Below, piece by piece: positions 8,437 to 15,934 of a DNA stretch of 36,521 nucleotides. Both the position numbers and the translations under genes were made by a program. The notes under the pieces are model-generated. The model worked only from the letters and a program-made list of their open reading frames with translations. It did not search any database and had not been told where the DNA came from. Every line of letters starts with the position of its first letter. Positions within the stretch are counted from its first letter, which is position 1. The stretch comes from Burkholderiaceae bacterium (GTDB lineage: Bacteria > Pseudomonadota > Gammaproteobacteria > Burkholderiales > Burkholderiaceae_E): assembly GCA_024711155.1 (NCBI GenBank), contig JANJTK010000193.1:1-36521 (forward strand), given 5' to 3'.

Positions 8437-9527
8437 ACGGCGGCGACGCGGCGGCGGCGCACCGCGCCGCGCTGGCGGCCGCGGTACAGCGCAACTGCGA
8501 TCGCGCCGATGCCGCGCACGCGCAGGAGCTCTCGCTGTGCGTTTACCTGTTGCAGATGCGCGAGTTCTTCCGCTGGGAACGCGCGCTGCCGCTGGGTGAC
8601 GCGCCCGACCGCGCCGAAGTGGGGCGCTGGATCGCCGCGCGCGAGGCGCGCTGGGACGCGCTGGATGCCGCCGCGCATGCGGGGCACGCCGGATTCGAAC
8701 CGTTGCCGCTCTCCGGCGGGATCGACCCGTTCGACGAGTCCGCCGCCAACGAGGCGCTCGCGCCGCTCGGCCTCGCCTACGGCGCAGGGCTCGGATTCAT
8801 GCGCCGCCCGGAGTTCGTGCTGGGTGAAATCCGCTCGATCGAGCGGCGTGACGGCGCGACCATCGTCGTGCTCGGCCAGGAGCTGGCGCGCGGCATGAAT
8901 CCGCCGCTGGCCGCGAGCCGCGGCGACCGCGTGCTGGTGCGCGGCGACGTGCTGCGCCGCTGGCTCGCGACGCGGCTCGAGCTGTGGTCGCAGCGGCCCC
9001 GGGCCGGCGAAGCCGCCGGCGCGCTCGCCGAGCCGTGGCGGTTCGAAGGCGAACCCGGCGCGGCGCTCGAGCGCATCGCTGTCGCCGAGACCGGGACGCT
9101 GATCCTGCACGAGCTCGGCGAGCGGCGTGCCGGCGCGCTGCTCGGTCCGCAGTGGGAGGCGATGCTGACGGCGCTCGACGACCGGCGTGCCGAGATCGTC
9201 GCGCGCGCGCTGCGCGACCTGATCGCGGATTGCGAGTCGACGCTGCCGGCGCTGCTTGCGCGCGCCGAGCACGTGTCGCTGCACTTCTGGTTCGCGAACC
9301 TGGAAGGCATGCGCGGCCTGCTGGGCGGCGCGCTGCGCGCGGGCTATCGGGCATGGTGCGACGCGGGCGCCGCGCCCGCGGATGCGCCGGCGCTGGCCGC
9401 GATCGTGCGCGACCAGCGCGAGCATTGGCTGGGCGAAGCGCGGCGCCTGCTCGCCGCGTTCCGCGAGCGCGGGGTGCCCGGCGTGGTTCACGATGCGCGC
9501 GAGCTCGCGTCGCGGGTGCAGACGTAG
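8433..9527 (+). CDS. Conserved protein of unknown function (resembles Sfum_1244 family)
   Basis: The 364-aa product starts with GTG overlapping the S24-like stop (GTGA). Near the N terminus it has QRNCDRADAAHAQELSLCVYLLQMREFFRWE, with two cysteines and a His. The rest is helix-rich and soluble: no signal peptide and no membrane segment. It ends in a run of amphipathic helices. I recall similar proteins annotated as the Sfum_1244 family, found in sulfur-metabolising bacteria, but I cannot verify this and no function is known to me. Translational coupling to the S24-like gene and its place after dsrE2 suggest a role in sulfur metabolism. Confidence 0.72.
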   Translation: MNGGDAAAAHRAALAAAVQRNCDRADAAHAQELSLCVYLLQMREFFRWERALPLGDAPDRAEVGRWIAAREARWDALDAAAHAGHAGFEPLPLSGGIDPFDESAANEALAPLGLAYGAGLGFMRRPEFVLGEIRSIERRDGATIVVLGQELARGMNPPLAASRGDRVLVRGDVLRRWLATRLELWSQRPRAGEAAGALAEPWRFEGEPGAALERIAVAETGTLILHELGERRAGALLGPQWEAMLTALDDRRAEIVARALRDLIADCESTLPALLARAEHVSLHFWFANLEGMRGLLGGALRAGYRAWCDAGAAPADAPALAAIVRDQREHWLGEARRLLAAFRERGVPGVVHDARELASRVQT

Positions 9528-9546
9528 ACGCAGCCGTGCCGCGCGC

Positions 9547-9771
9547 TCAGTCGTCCGCGTTGAGCGACGGATCCGGCTCGCGCGGCTGCGCGAGGAGGTC
9601 CGCAGCCTCGATCTCGTTGGCGGCGAACACCATCCGGATCTGCGCAGCCGGGTCGGACTCGCGCTCGCGCAACTCGCGCATCAGCGCCTTCGCGTCACGG
9701 TAGCCGGGCGCTTCGGCGAGGTACTCGGGCAACCCGGCGAGGCCGCCGAGCCGGAACACGTAGTAGGGCAT
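9547..9771 (-). CDS. Small conserved-looking protein, function unknown
   Basis: The 74-aa product begins MPYYVFRL and has a charged helical centre (DAKALMRELRERESDP) and an acidic tail, with no cysteine and no membrane segment. I do not recognise the family beyond a vague resemblance to short proteobacterial proteins starting MPYYVYRI. It is the last gene of a minus-strand set, 22 bases after the CMD-Rieske gene, and converges on the preceding plus-strand gene with a 19-base gap. Genuine coding is supported by the tight spacing and the clean start. Confidence 0.62.
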   Translation of the reverse strand: MPYYVFRLGGLAGLPEYLAEAPGYRDAKALMRELRERESDPAAQIRMVFAANEIEAADLLAQPREPDPSLNADD

Positions 9772-9793
9772 GGGTTTGCGGATTCGTCGAATT

Positions 9794-10423
9794 TCACCAG
9801 AACGCGAGCACGCGCCCGTTCTCGACGCGCGATTCGATGCGTGCGAGCACGGCGTCGCGTGGCTGCATGCAGCGGCCGGTGCGCAGGTCGAACGCCCAGC
9901 CGTGCTGCTCGCAGCGCAGCGTCGTGCCCGCGATGCCGGAGGCGGGAATTTCCGATCCCAGGTGCGGGCAGCGGCTGTCGAAGACGTGGATCCCGCCGTC
10001 CGCGGCGCGGGCGACGAAGACCGCCCGGCCGTCGAGCGCGACGTGCAGCGCGCCTTCCTGGGGCACCCCGGCGCTGGCGGCGAGATCGCGCCAGCGCGGC
10101 AGGTGCGCAGGCGCCTCGAATCCGGGCAGCCCCATCGACAGCATCACGTCGACTGCCCACGTGATCTTCGAGAGGCCGAGCGCCGGGAACGCCATCAGCA
10201 GTGCGTCGACGATCTCGTCGGGCGACGCGCCGTCCCTCAGCGCACGCTTCACGTACTGCCGCAGCCCGCGTTCGGTCTGTGCGTGCACCTTCGTGATCAC
10301 CGAGATCAGGTTGCGCGTCTTCGGATCGAGACGCGAGCCGGCGTCCTTCAGGAACGCGAAGTAGTGGCCCATCGCTTCGGGCCGGGTCCTGACCAGGTAA
10401 TCGAGGGCGTCGCTCATCGGCAT
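9794..10423 (-). CDS. CMD/AhpD-like domain fused to a Rieske [2Fe-2S] ferredoxin domain
   Basis: The 209-aa product has an N-terminal helical domain of about 95 residues resembling carboxymuconolactone decarboxylase/AhpD proteins (DPKTRNLISVITKVHAQTERG, then SPDEIVDALLMAFPALGLSK). It lacks the CxxC that gives AhpD its redox activity. A Rieske domain follows, with CPH, a 16-residue gap and CEQH as the cluster ligands. Rieske ferredoxins pass electrons to oxygenases; the role of the fused domain is unclear. Starts at 10423 and 10417 are both plausible and neither has a clear ribosome-binding site. It lies 11 bases downstream of the kinase-like gene and probably shares its transcript. Confidence 0.82.
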   Translation of the reverse strand: MPMSDALDYLVRTRPEAMGHYFAFLKDAGSRLDPKTRNLISVITKVHAQTERGLRQYVKRALRDGASPDEIVDALLMAFPALGLSKITWAVDVMLSMGLPGFEAPAHLPRWRDLAASAGVPQEGALHVALDGRAVFVARAADGGIHVFDSRCPHLGSEIPASGIAGTTLRCEQHGWAFDLRTGRCMQPRDAVLARIESRVENGRVLAFW

Positions 10424-10434
10424 CAGAGGGAGGT

Positions 10435-11451
10435 CTACCCGTAGCGCAGCGCTGACTGCCAGCCGATCTCCGCCAGCAATTCGGCCTTCGCGCCCGTATC
10501 GGCCGCATCGACCGCGGCAGCCGTGCCATCCGCTGCGCGCTGCGCGATTCCGTGCAGGATCGCTGCCATCCGGAAAAGATTGTAGGTCATGTAGAACTCC
10601 CAGTGCTCGGCGGTGTCGCGGCCGGTCGCCTTCGAGTAGACGCTTGCATATTCGCTCTCGCCGGGAATCCCGAGGGCGCCGAGGTCGAGTCCCCCGATGC
10701 CGCGCCAGAGCTGCGCCGGGATGCGCCAGCTCATGCAGTGGTATGCGAAGTCGGCGAGCGGGTCGCCGAGCGTCGACAGTTCCCAGTCGAGCACCCCGAT
10801 GACCCGGGGCTCGGTCGGATGGAACACGAGGTTGTCCAGCCGGTAGTCGCCGTGCACCAGCGCGCTCGAAGCGGTCGCAGGGATGTGCTCCGGCAGCCAC
10901 TCCATCAGCCGACGCATCGCTGCGGGTAGCGGCAGTCGTGCCTGCCCGGACTGCCGCGACCATCGTGCAACCTGGCGGGCGACATAATCGGCGGGCTTCC
11001 CGTAATCGCCGAGACCGAGGTCGACCGGATCCAGCCCGTGCAGCAGGCCGATCGTGCGGTTCATTTCGGCGTAGATGGCGCGGCGCTCGTCGCGCGGCAT
11101 CGAGGGCAGGGACGGGTCGACCAGCACGCGTCCCGCGAGGAATTCCATGACGTAGAAAGGCGTGCCGAGGACGGATGCGTCATCGCACCATGCCAGCATG
11201 GCCGGAACAGGGATGGCCGTGGCGTGCAGTGCACGCATGATGCGGTACTCGCGGTCGATGGCATGCGCCGAGGGGAGGAGCGCCCCCGCGGGCTTCTTGC
11301 GAAGCACGTAGACGCCCCGGTCGGTCGTCACGCGAAAGGTCGGGTTCGACTGCCCACCGGCGAGCGGCATGGCGGTAACGACCGGTGCGTCGGCCAGGCC
11401 GCGCTCTGCCAGCCATGCACCCAGGGGCGCGAGGGGGAGCCCCTGGCTCAC
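10435..11451 (-). CDS. APH-family phosphotransferase (ACAD10/11 kinase-like)
   Basis: The 338-aa product is an aminoglycoside phosphotransferase-fold kinase. It shows an N-terminal nucleotide-binding lobe (LAGGQSNPTFRV), the catalytic loop ALVHGDYRLDNLVF and the metal-binding VLDWELSTLGDPLADF. This subgroup corresponds to the kinase half of mammalian ACAD10/ACAD11, which phosphorylates 4-hydroxyacyl-CoA, rather than to antibiotic resistance enzymes. The next gene upstream encodes an acyl-CoA dehydrogenase of the matching type, which supports this reading. Substrate is inferred from the family, not shown. The start is ATG at 11451, 34 bases after the dehydrogenase stop. Confidence 0.87.
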   Translation of the reverse strand: MSQGLPLAPLGAWLAERGLADAPVVTAMPLAGGQSNPTFRVTTDRGVYVLRKKPAGALLPSAHAIDREYRIMRALHATAIPVPAMLAWCDDASVLGTPFYVMEFLAGRVLVDPSLPSMPRDERRAIYAEMNRTIGLLHGLDPVDLGLGDYGKPADYVARQVARWSRQSGQARLPLPAAMRRLMEWLPEHIPATASSALVHGDYRLDNLVFHPTEPRVIGVLDWELSTLGDPLADFAYHCMSWRIPAQLWRGIGGLDLGALGIPGESEYASVYSKATGRDTAEHWEFYMTYNLFRMAAILHGIAQRAADGTAAAVDAADTGAKAELLAEIGWQSALRYG

Positions 11452-11485
11452 TGGTCGACGAAGCGGTGAACGCAGTCGATCGCCG

Positions 11486-12655
11486 TCACCCCTTGCGCTC
11501 CGCCTCGCGCACCAGTCGACGCGCCATGCTCCAGCGATGAACTTCGCTGGGACCGTCGTAGATCCGGAACGCGCGCAGGTCCATGAAGATGCGCATGATC
11601 GGCGTGTCCTCGGTCACGCCGAGTCCGCCGAGAATCTGGACGCAGCGGTCGACGACCCGCCACTGCGCCTCCGAGCAGGCCACCTTGGCGCGGCTCGACT
11701 CGAAGGTGCCCTTGTGGCCCTGGTCGAGCAACCAGGCGGTGTGCCAGATGTGCAGGCGTGCCGTGTGCAGGTCGATGTCATTGTCGGCCAGCATGAAGCC
11801 CACGCCTTCGTGCTCTGCCAGGGGCTTGCCGAAGGCGTGACGGCGCCGCGCGTAGTCGAGCGCGATGTCGTGGGCGCGGCGAGCTTGCCCGAGCCAGCGC
11901 ATGCAGTGCGTCAGGCGCGCCGGCGCGAGCCGGACCTGCGCGTAGCGGAATCCCTTGCCGACTTCACCCAGCACGTCGGTCGCGGGCACTCGCAGGTTCT
12001 CGAAGACGAGCACGCCGTGCCCGCCGGTGAAGCACGTGTCCATCGTGTCCATGTTCCGCTCGAGCCGGATGCCCGGGCGATCCATGTCCGTCAGGAACAT
12101 GGTGGCCGAACCGTCCTCCATGCGGGCCATGACGATCGCGTAGTCGGCTCCCTCGGCGCCGGTGATGAACCACTTGCGACCGTTGATGACGTACCCGTCG
12201 CCGTCCTGCACGGCCAGTGTCTGCAGCATGCCGGGGTCGGCGCCCGCCCCGTCGGGCTCGGTCATGGCAAAGCACGAGCGACTCCGGCCCGCCACCTGCG
12301 GGCGCAGCCAGCGCTCCTTCTGCGCCGTCGTCGCCACCTCCTCCATCAAGTGGATGTTGCCTTCGTCGGGTGCGTGAATGTTCAGCGCGGTCGGCCCCAG
12401 CCAGGAGTAGCCGGCCTCCTCGAACACGGCTGCCTTCGCGACATGGTTGAGGCCCAGGCCCCCCATCTCCGTCGAGGCATGCGGCGTGAGCAGCCCCGCG
12501 GCACGTGCGCGCGACACCAGTTCCTGGCGCAGTTCCTCCGACGGTCCGTGACCGCGGTGCGCCACCGTCTCCTCGAACGGCAACACCTGCTCGGCGATGA
12601 ATCGGCGAGTCCGATCGCGCAGTTCGCGCACGTCGGCCGGAAGCTGGAAGTCCAT
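11486..12655 (-). CDS. Acyl-CoA dehydrogenase, ACAD10/11-like
   Basis: The 389-aa flavoprotein has the standard three-domain ACAD layout, with FAMTEPDGAGAD and GYVINGRKWFITGAEGAD in the middle and QILGGLGVTEDTPIMRIF near the end. Where medium-chain enzymes have the catalytic Glu (YEGT), it reads IYDGPSEVHR, the Asp-containing version typical of ACAD10/11. With the adjacent APH-like kinase it could remove a phosphate-activated hydroxyl group from a hydroxyacyl-CoA; that is inferred. The start at 12655 gives the usual N terminus (MDFQLPADVRELRDR); the 520-aa ORF continues through the promoter and an antisense stretch of gntR. The first gene of the minus-strand set. Confidence 0.9.
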   Translation of the reverse strand: MDFQLPADVRELRDRTRRFIAEQVLPFEETVAHRGHGPSEELRQELVSRARAAGLLTPHASTEMGGLGLNHVAKAAVFEEAGYSWLGPTALNIHAPDEGNIHLMEEVATTAQKERWLRPQVAGRSRSCFAMTEPDGAGADPGMLQTLAVQDGDGYVINGRKWFITGAEGADYAIVMARMEDGSATMFLTDMDRPGIRLERNMDTMDTCFTGGHGVLVFENLRVPATDVLGEVGKGFRYAQVRLAPARLTHCMRWLGQARRAHDIALDYARRRHAFGKPLAEHEGVGFMLADNDIDLHTARLHIWHTAWLLDQGHKGTFESSRAKVACSEAQWRVVDRCVQILGGLGVTEDTPIMRIFMDLRAFRIYDGPSEVHRWSMARRLVREAERKG

Positions 12656-12682
12656 GGCTCGATCCGAGTTGCTGATCGAAAA

Positions 12683-12688
12683 ATTATA
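12683..12688 (-). promoter_or_regulatory. -10 box of the acyl-CoA dehydrogenase operon
   Basis: Read on the minus strand this is a perfect TATAAT, in the only AT-rich patch nearby. A TTGGAT lies 18 bases further upstream as a weak -35. Transcription would start about 20 bases before the dehydrogenase ATG. Confidence 0.55.
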
Positions 12689-12695
12689 GGCGTAT

Positions 12696-12708
12696 ATTGT
12701 CCGGCAAT
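12696..12708. promoter_or_regulatory. Candidate GntR-type operator ATTG-N5-CAAT
   Basis: The dyad ATTG TCCGG CAAT lies between the divergent dehydrogenase and gntR genes and within the -10/-35 spacer region of the minus-strand promoter. FCD-class GntR regulators commonly bind short dyads in just this position, so it is the likely autoregulatory operator. Inferred only. Confidence 0.4.
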
Positions 12709-12737
12709 CCAATGGGGCAGAATGGGGGCGCCCGAAG

Positions 12738-13454
12738 ATGGCGAGCAATGCGCGCAGGGCATCGAACCAACCCGCTGCGGCAGACACCGGGGTTGCCGAG
12801 AGCGCGGCCGGCGTGGTCTTTTTCGGCATCGTCAATGCCCTGGAGGCGTACCGGCTTGTGCCCGGGCAGCGGCTGGTGGAGGCCGAGCTCGCCCTCCACT
12901 TCGGGGTCGGCAGGAACTCGGTGCGGGAGGGCCTCCAGCGCCTGGCCGCCGAGGGCATCGTGGAAATCGTCAGGCACAAGGGAGCGGTCATCCGCTCGCT
13001 GACGATGGACGATACGCGCGACGTTCTCGATGTCGCCGAGCGCATCACGGGTTTGCTGGCGCGCAGGGCCGCCCGCGGAGTCGCGCGTGGCCAATCGACG
13101 GCGCCGCTGTCGCACGCCCTGGCAGGACTCGACGATCCCGGCCATTGGCAGGATGTCGAATCGTTTGCGCGCGCGCGTCGCTTGTTCTACCGCGCGCTGC
13201 TGGACCTCGGCGGCAGTCGGGAACTGCGCCGGCTGTTCCCCTCCATCCACATGCCGATCGTCTACGCGCAACATCGACCGCCGGGTCTGCAGAAGTTGCG
13301 TCTTCGCGATTACTGCGCGATCGGCAAGGCGGTGCTCGCGGGCGACGAAGCAGCCGCCGACGAGGCCGGTGCCAGGCACGTGCGCAACGTGCGCGACGAG
13401 ATCCTCAGGACCCTGAAGGCGGCCTTCCCCGGGAACCGCACTCGCCGCGCCTGA
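12738..13454 (+). CDS. GntR-family transcriptional regulator, FCD class
   Basis: The 238-aa product has an N-terminal winged helix (EAELALHFGVGRNSVREGLQRLAAEGIVEIVRHKGAVI) and a C-terminal all-helical FCD ligand domain with the expected His-containing ends (ARHVRNVRDEIL). FadR-like regulators of this class sense small acids or acyl-CoA-type ligands and usually repress neighbouring genes. It is divergent from the dehydrogenase, sharing an 82-bp region with the TATAAT box and the ATTG/CAAT dyad. ATG at 12738 has only a weak ribosome-binding site; no better in-frame start lies upstream. Confidence 0.9.
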   Translation: MASNARRASNQPAAADTGVAESAAGVVFFGIVNALEAYRLVPGQRLVEAELALHFGVGRNSVREGLQRLAAEGIVEIVRHKGAVIRSLTMDDTRDVLDVAERITGLLARRAARGVARGQSTAPLSHALAGLDDPGHWQDVESFARARRLFYRALLDLGGSRELRRLFPSIHMPIVYAQHRPPGLQKLRLRDYCAIGKAVLAGDEAAADEAGARHVRNVRDEILRTLKAAFPGNRTRRA

Positions 13455-13502
13455 GCCGGATTCCGGAACCCGGTGGCGCCGGGTCCCGCATCAGGGCGGC
13501 AG

Positions 13503-13531
13503 GCGACGCGCCGATGCGTCACCGCTAGAAT
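13503..13531 (+). promoter_or_regulatory. Candidate promoter for the 134-aa protein and yfcE-like gene
   Basis: TAGAAT (five of six matches to -10) at 13526-13531 has GCGACG (three of six) 17 bases upstream. It lies in the 129-bp gap after gntR, about 50 bases before the next start codon. Confidence 0.4.
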
Positions 13532-13583
13532 CTGGCCTGTCGTCGATGGCAAGCCCGCATCGAATCGTGAACGGAGCCGCGCG

Positions 13584-13988
13584 ATGCCTACCCAGATCGA
13601 GGATTTCACCCCGACCGAACGCGAGATCGTCTCGATGCTCGTCGAGCGCCGTTTCGCGCAGCCGGTCGAGATCGTCGAGGCCGACAGCGAGCTTGCGCTC
13701 GATCCGGCCAGCGACGAGCTCACCGAGTGCCCGACGCTCTACTGGAGCGCGCGCGGCGCCCACTTCGTCGTCTTCAAGGCCGGCGCGCAGCGCTTCCGCT
13801 GCCAGTTCTTCTATTCCGACGCCGACCACTACGGCACCGGCCGCGAAGACTACGACGACCTGTCGTTCTGCGTGCGCACGCTGCTGCAGGTGCAGTCCGA
13901 CCACGAACGCGACAGCGCGCAGCGCTCGGCGCAGGCGACCCGGCTCGCCGGCGACGCCGACGACTACCACGGGCCGTCGATGGTCTGA
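13584..13988 (+). CDS. Hypothetical protein, 134 aa
   Basis: I do not recognise this protein. It is soluble, acidic and has no signal peptide. A central beta-rich part (TLYWSARGAHFVVFKAG, then RFRCQFFYSDADHYGTG) is followed by an acidic YDDLSFCVRTLLQVQSDHER segment and a disordered-looking tail. Cysteines occur at TECPT, RFRCQ and SFCVR. CGGAG lies about seven bases before ATG at 13584. The phosphoesterase gene follows four bases after its stop, and the qmo operon begins about 650 bases downstream. Both neighbours are on the same strand. Confidence 0.72.
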   Translation: MPTQIEDFTPTEREIVSMLVERRFAQPVEIVEADSELALDPASDELTECPTLYWSARGAHFVVFKAGAQRFRCQFFYSDADHYGTGREDYDDLSFCVRTLLQVQSDHERDSAQRSAQATRLAGDADDYHGPSMV

Positions 13989-13992
13989 GCTC

Positions 13993-14502
13993 GTGCGGGT
14001 CTGCATCGTCTCCGACAGCCACGACCGGGCGCCACTGCTCGCCGAGGCGGTGTCGCAGGCCGCGCGCGAGGGTGCCGAGGCGGTCGTGCACTGCGGCGAC
14101 CTGATCGGCGCCGGCACGCTGCGGCCGCTGCTCGCGCTCGGCATTCCGGTTCACGTCGTCCACGGCAACAACCTCGGTGACCCGGTCGCGCTGCACCGCC
14201 TGTGCGCCGCCTCCAACGGGCTGCTCGCGTATCACGGCGCCGACGCCGTGCTCGAGCTGGCCGGGCGCCGCGTGTTCGCCACCCACTACCCGCACTACGC
14301 GCGCGGCATCGCCTGCACCGGCGACCACGACGTGGTCTGCTGCGGGCACTCGCACCGGGCCTCGGTGGCCCGCCAGCCGACGATCGGGGGCGGCGAGTGC
14401 TGGCTCGTCAACCCGGGGACGGTCGCGGGGTTGAGCGCGCCGCCGACCTGGATCCTGGCCGACCTGGCCGGCCTGGCCTTCGAGATTCGCACGCTGGGCT
14501 GA
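13993..14502 (+). CDS. YfcE/MJ0936-type metallophosphoesterase
   Basis: The 169-aa product has the full set of calcineurin-like metal motifs in the short YfcE arrangement: DSHD at the N terminus, GDLI, HGNN, THYPHY and GHSHRA. Members hydrolyse phosphodiesters or phosphomonoesters; the natural substrate is generally unknown. GTG at 13993 begins directly at the first strand (VRVCIVSDSHD), so there is no room for an earlier start. It is four bases after the 134-aa protein gene and likely co-transcribed with it. Confidence 0.9.
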   Translation: MRVCIVSDSHDRAPLLAEAVSQAAREGAEAVVHCGDLIGAGTLRPLLALGIPVHVVHGNNLGDPVALHRLCAASNGLLAYHGADAVLELAGRRVFATHYPHYARGIACTGDHDVVCCGHSHRASVARQPTIGGGECWLVNPGTVAGLSAPPTWILADLAGLAFEIRTLG

Positions 14503-14515
14503 CGCGCGGCGAAAT

Positions 14516-14534
14516 CTACCCATCCGGGGAGTAG
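14516..14534. promoter_or_regulatory. Inverted repeat C (CTACCC / GGAGTAG) upstream of qmoA
   Basis: CTACCCAT and GGGGAGTAG form an imperfect dyad 13 bases after the yfcE-like stop and about 116 bases before qmoA. TACCCAT matches the NarL heptamer consensus TACYYMT exactly, and GGGAGTA is one mismatch from its complement, but the spacing is three bases instead of two. No clear -10 follows. Compare with elements at 6646 and 7166. Confidence 0.45.
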
Positions 14535-14649
14535 CCGCTGCGGGGCTTTCCGGCGAGACTGCCCACGGGCGGCGCCCGCCGGGCGCGGCCGCATCCACCG
14601 GGCCGGGCGTGCGCGACGGCGCGGTGACGTGACACAGGGCGGAGTTTCC

Positions 14650-15933
14650 ATGAGCGATCCCATCGCGACCAGCCAGACGATCCTCGTCGTCGGGGGCGGC
14701 ATCAGCGGCGTCTCGGCGGCGCTGGAGGCGGCCGAGTGCGGCAAGGAGGTGGTGCTGGTCGAGCGCGGCCCCACGCTGGGCGGCCGCACCTCCCGGCTGT
14801 ACCGCTACTTCCCGAAGATGTGCCACCCGACCTGCGGGCTGGAGATCAACCTGCGCCGCCTGAAGGCCAACCCGAACGTGCGCGTGATGACGATGGCCGA
14901 GGTCGTCGGCGTCACGGGGCGGCGCGGCGACTTCCGCGTCGCGCTGAAGTTGCACCCGCGCTACGTGAACGAGCGCTGCACCGCCTGCGGCGAATGCGCG
15001 GCCGCCGTGAGCAGCGAGATCCCCGACCCGCACAACTACGGCATGCGCAAGGTCAAGGCGGCCTACCTGCCGCATCCGATGGCGTACCCGCAGCGCTACG
15101 TGGTCGACCCGTCGATCGCCGGCACCGACGAGGGCCGGCGCGCGCAGGCGGCGTGCCGCTACGGCGCGATCGACCTCGGCATGAAGGAGGAGACGGTCGA
15201 GCTTGCGGTCGGCGCGATCGTCTGGGCGACCGGCTGGCGACCCTACGACGCGGCGAAGATCCAGCCGTACGGCTACGGGCGCTTCCCGAACGTGATCACC
15301 AGCGTCGAGTTCGAGCGCCTCGCCGATCCGTCGGGCCCGACCGGCGGACGGCTGCTGCGGCCCTCGGACGGCCGCGAGGCGAAGAACGTCGCGTTCATCC
15401 AGTGCGCGGGCTCGCGCGACGAGAACCACCTGCGGCACTGCTCGCGCATCTGCTGCATGGCCTCGCTGAAGCAGACGCAGTACGTGCGCGAATCGGGCGG
15501 CGACGGCGCGCGCTCGACGATCTACTACATCGACATCCGCGCGATCGACCGCTTCGAGGACTTCTACCAGATGGTGCAGAGGGACGAGACGGTCCGGTTC
15601 GTGAAGTCGAAGGTCGCGCGCATCGCGCAGGACCGCGCCAGCGGCAACCTGGTGCTGCACGGCGTCGACACCGAGGGCTATCACCGCTACGCGAGCGAGC
15701 ACGACCTGGTCGTGCTTGCGGTCGGCATGCAGCCCGAGTCGCTCGGCGTCGAGCTTCCCGCCGACGTCGTGGTCGACTCGTCGGGTTTCATCGAGGGTTC
15801 GCCCGACCACGGGCTGGTGGGCGCGGGCGCGGCATCGAGTCCGCTCGACGTCAACCGGTCGGTGCAGAGCGCGACCGGCGCCGTGCTGCACGCGATGAGC
15901 GCGGTGCGGCGCAGCGCAGCGGCGGAGGCATAG
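14650..15933 (+). CDS. qmoA: QmoA, HdrA-like flavoprotein
   Basis: QmoA is a FAD subunit of the quinone-interacting oxidoreductase that exchanges electrons with APS reductase. The 427-aa product begins with a FAD-binding ILVVGGGISGVSAALEAAE. It has the HdrA cysteine segments CHPTCGLE and CTACGECAAA, then a further Cys-rich motif (FIQCAGSRDENHLRHCSRICC) typical of HdrA proteins. It ends in the FAD-closing SGFIEGSPDHGLVGAG. The size matches QmoA and is shorter than full HdrA. ATG at 14650 has GGCGGAG five bases upstream; GTG at 14629 is an unneeded extension. A GC hairpin (14572-14586) lies in its leader. Co-occurrence with aprBA and sat in this window supports Qmo over methanogen-type Hdr. Confidence 0.9.
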   Translation: MSDPIATSQTILVVGGGISGVSAALEAAECGKEVVLVERGPTLGGRTSRLYRYFPKMCHPTCGLEINLRRLKANPNVRVMTMAEVVGVTGRRGDFRVALKLHPRYVNERCTACGECAAAVSSEIPDPHNYGMRKVKAAYLPHPMAYPQRYVVDPSIAGTDEGRRAQAACRYGAIDLGMKEETVELAVGAIVWATGWRPYDAAKIQPYGYGRFPNVITSVEFERLADPSGPTGGRLLRPSDGREAKNVAFIQCAGSRDENHLRHCSRICCMASLKQTQYVRESGGDGARSTIYYIDIRAIDRFEDFYQMVQRDETVRFVKSKVARIAQDRASGNLVLHGVDTEGYHRYASEHDLVVLAVGMQPESLGVELPADVVVDSSGFIEGSPDHGLVGAGAASSPLDVNRSVQSATGAVLHAMSAVRRSAAAEA

Positions 15934-15934
15934 C

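Noticed and set aside
10429-10438. Another TACCC motif near the CMD-Rieske gene
   Set aside because: It has no second half-site and overlaps the stop of the kinase gene, so it is probably just coding sequence.
10435-11451. Antibiotic resistance aminoglycoside phosphotransferase
   Set aside because: The fold is right, but the neighbour acyl-CoA dehydrogenase and overall sequence fit the ACAD10/11-associated kinase group.
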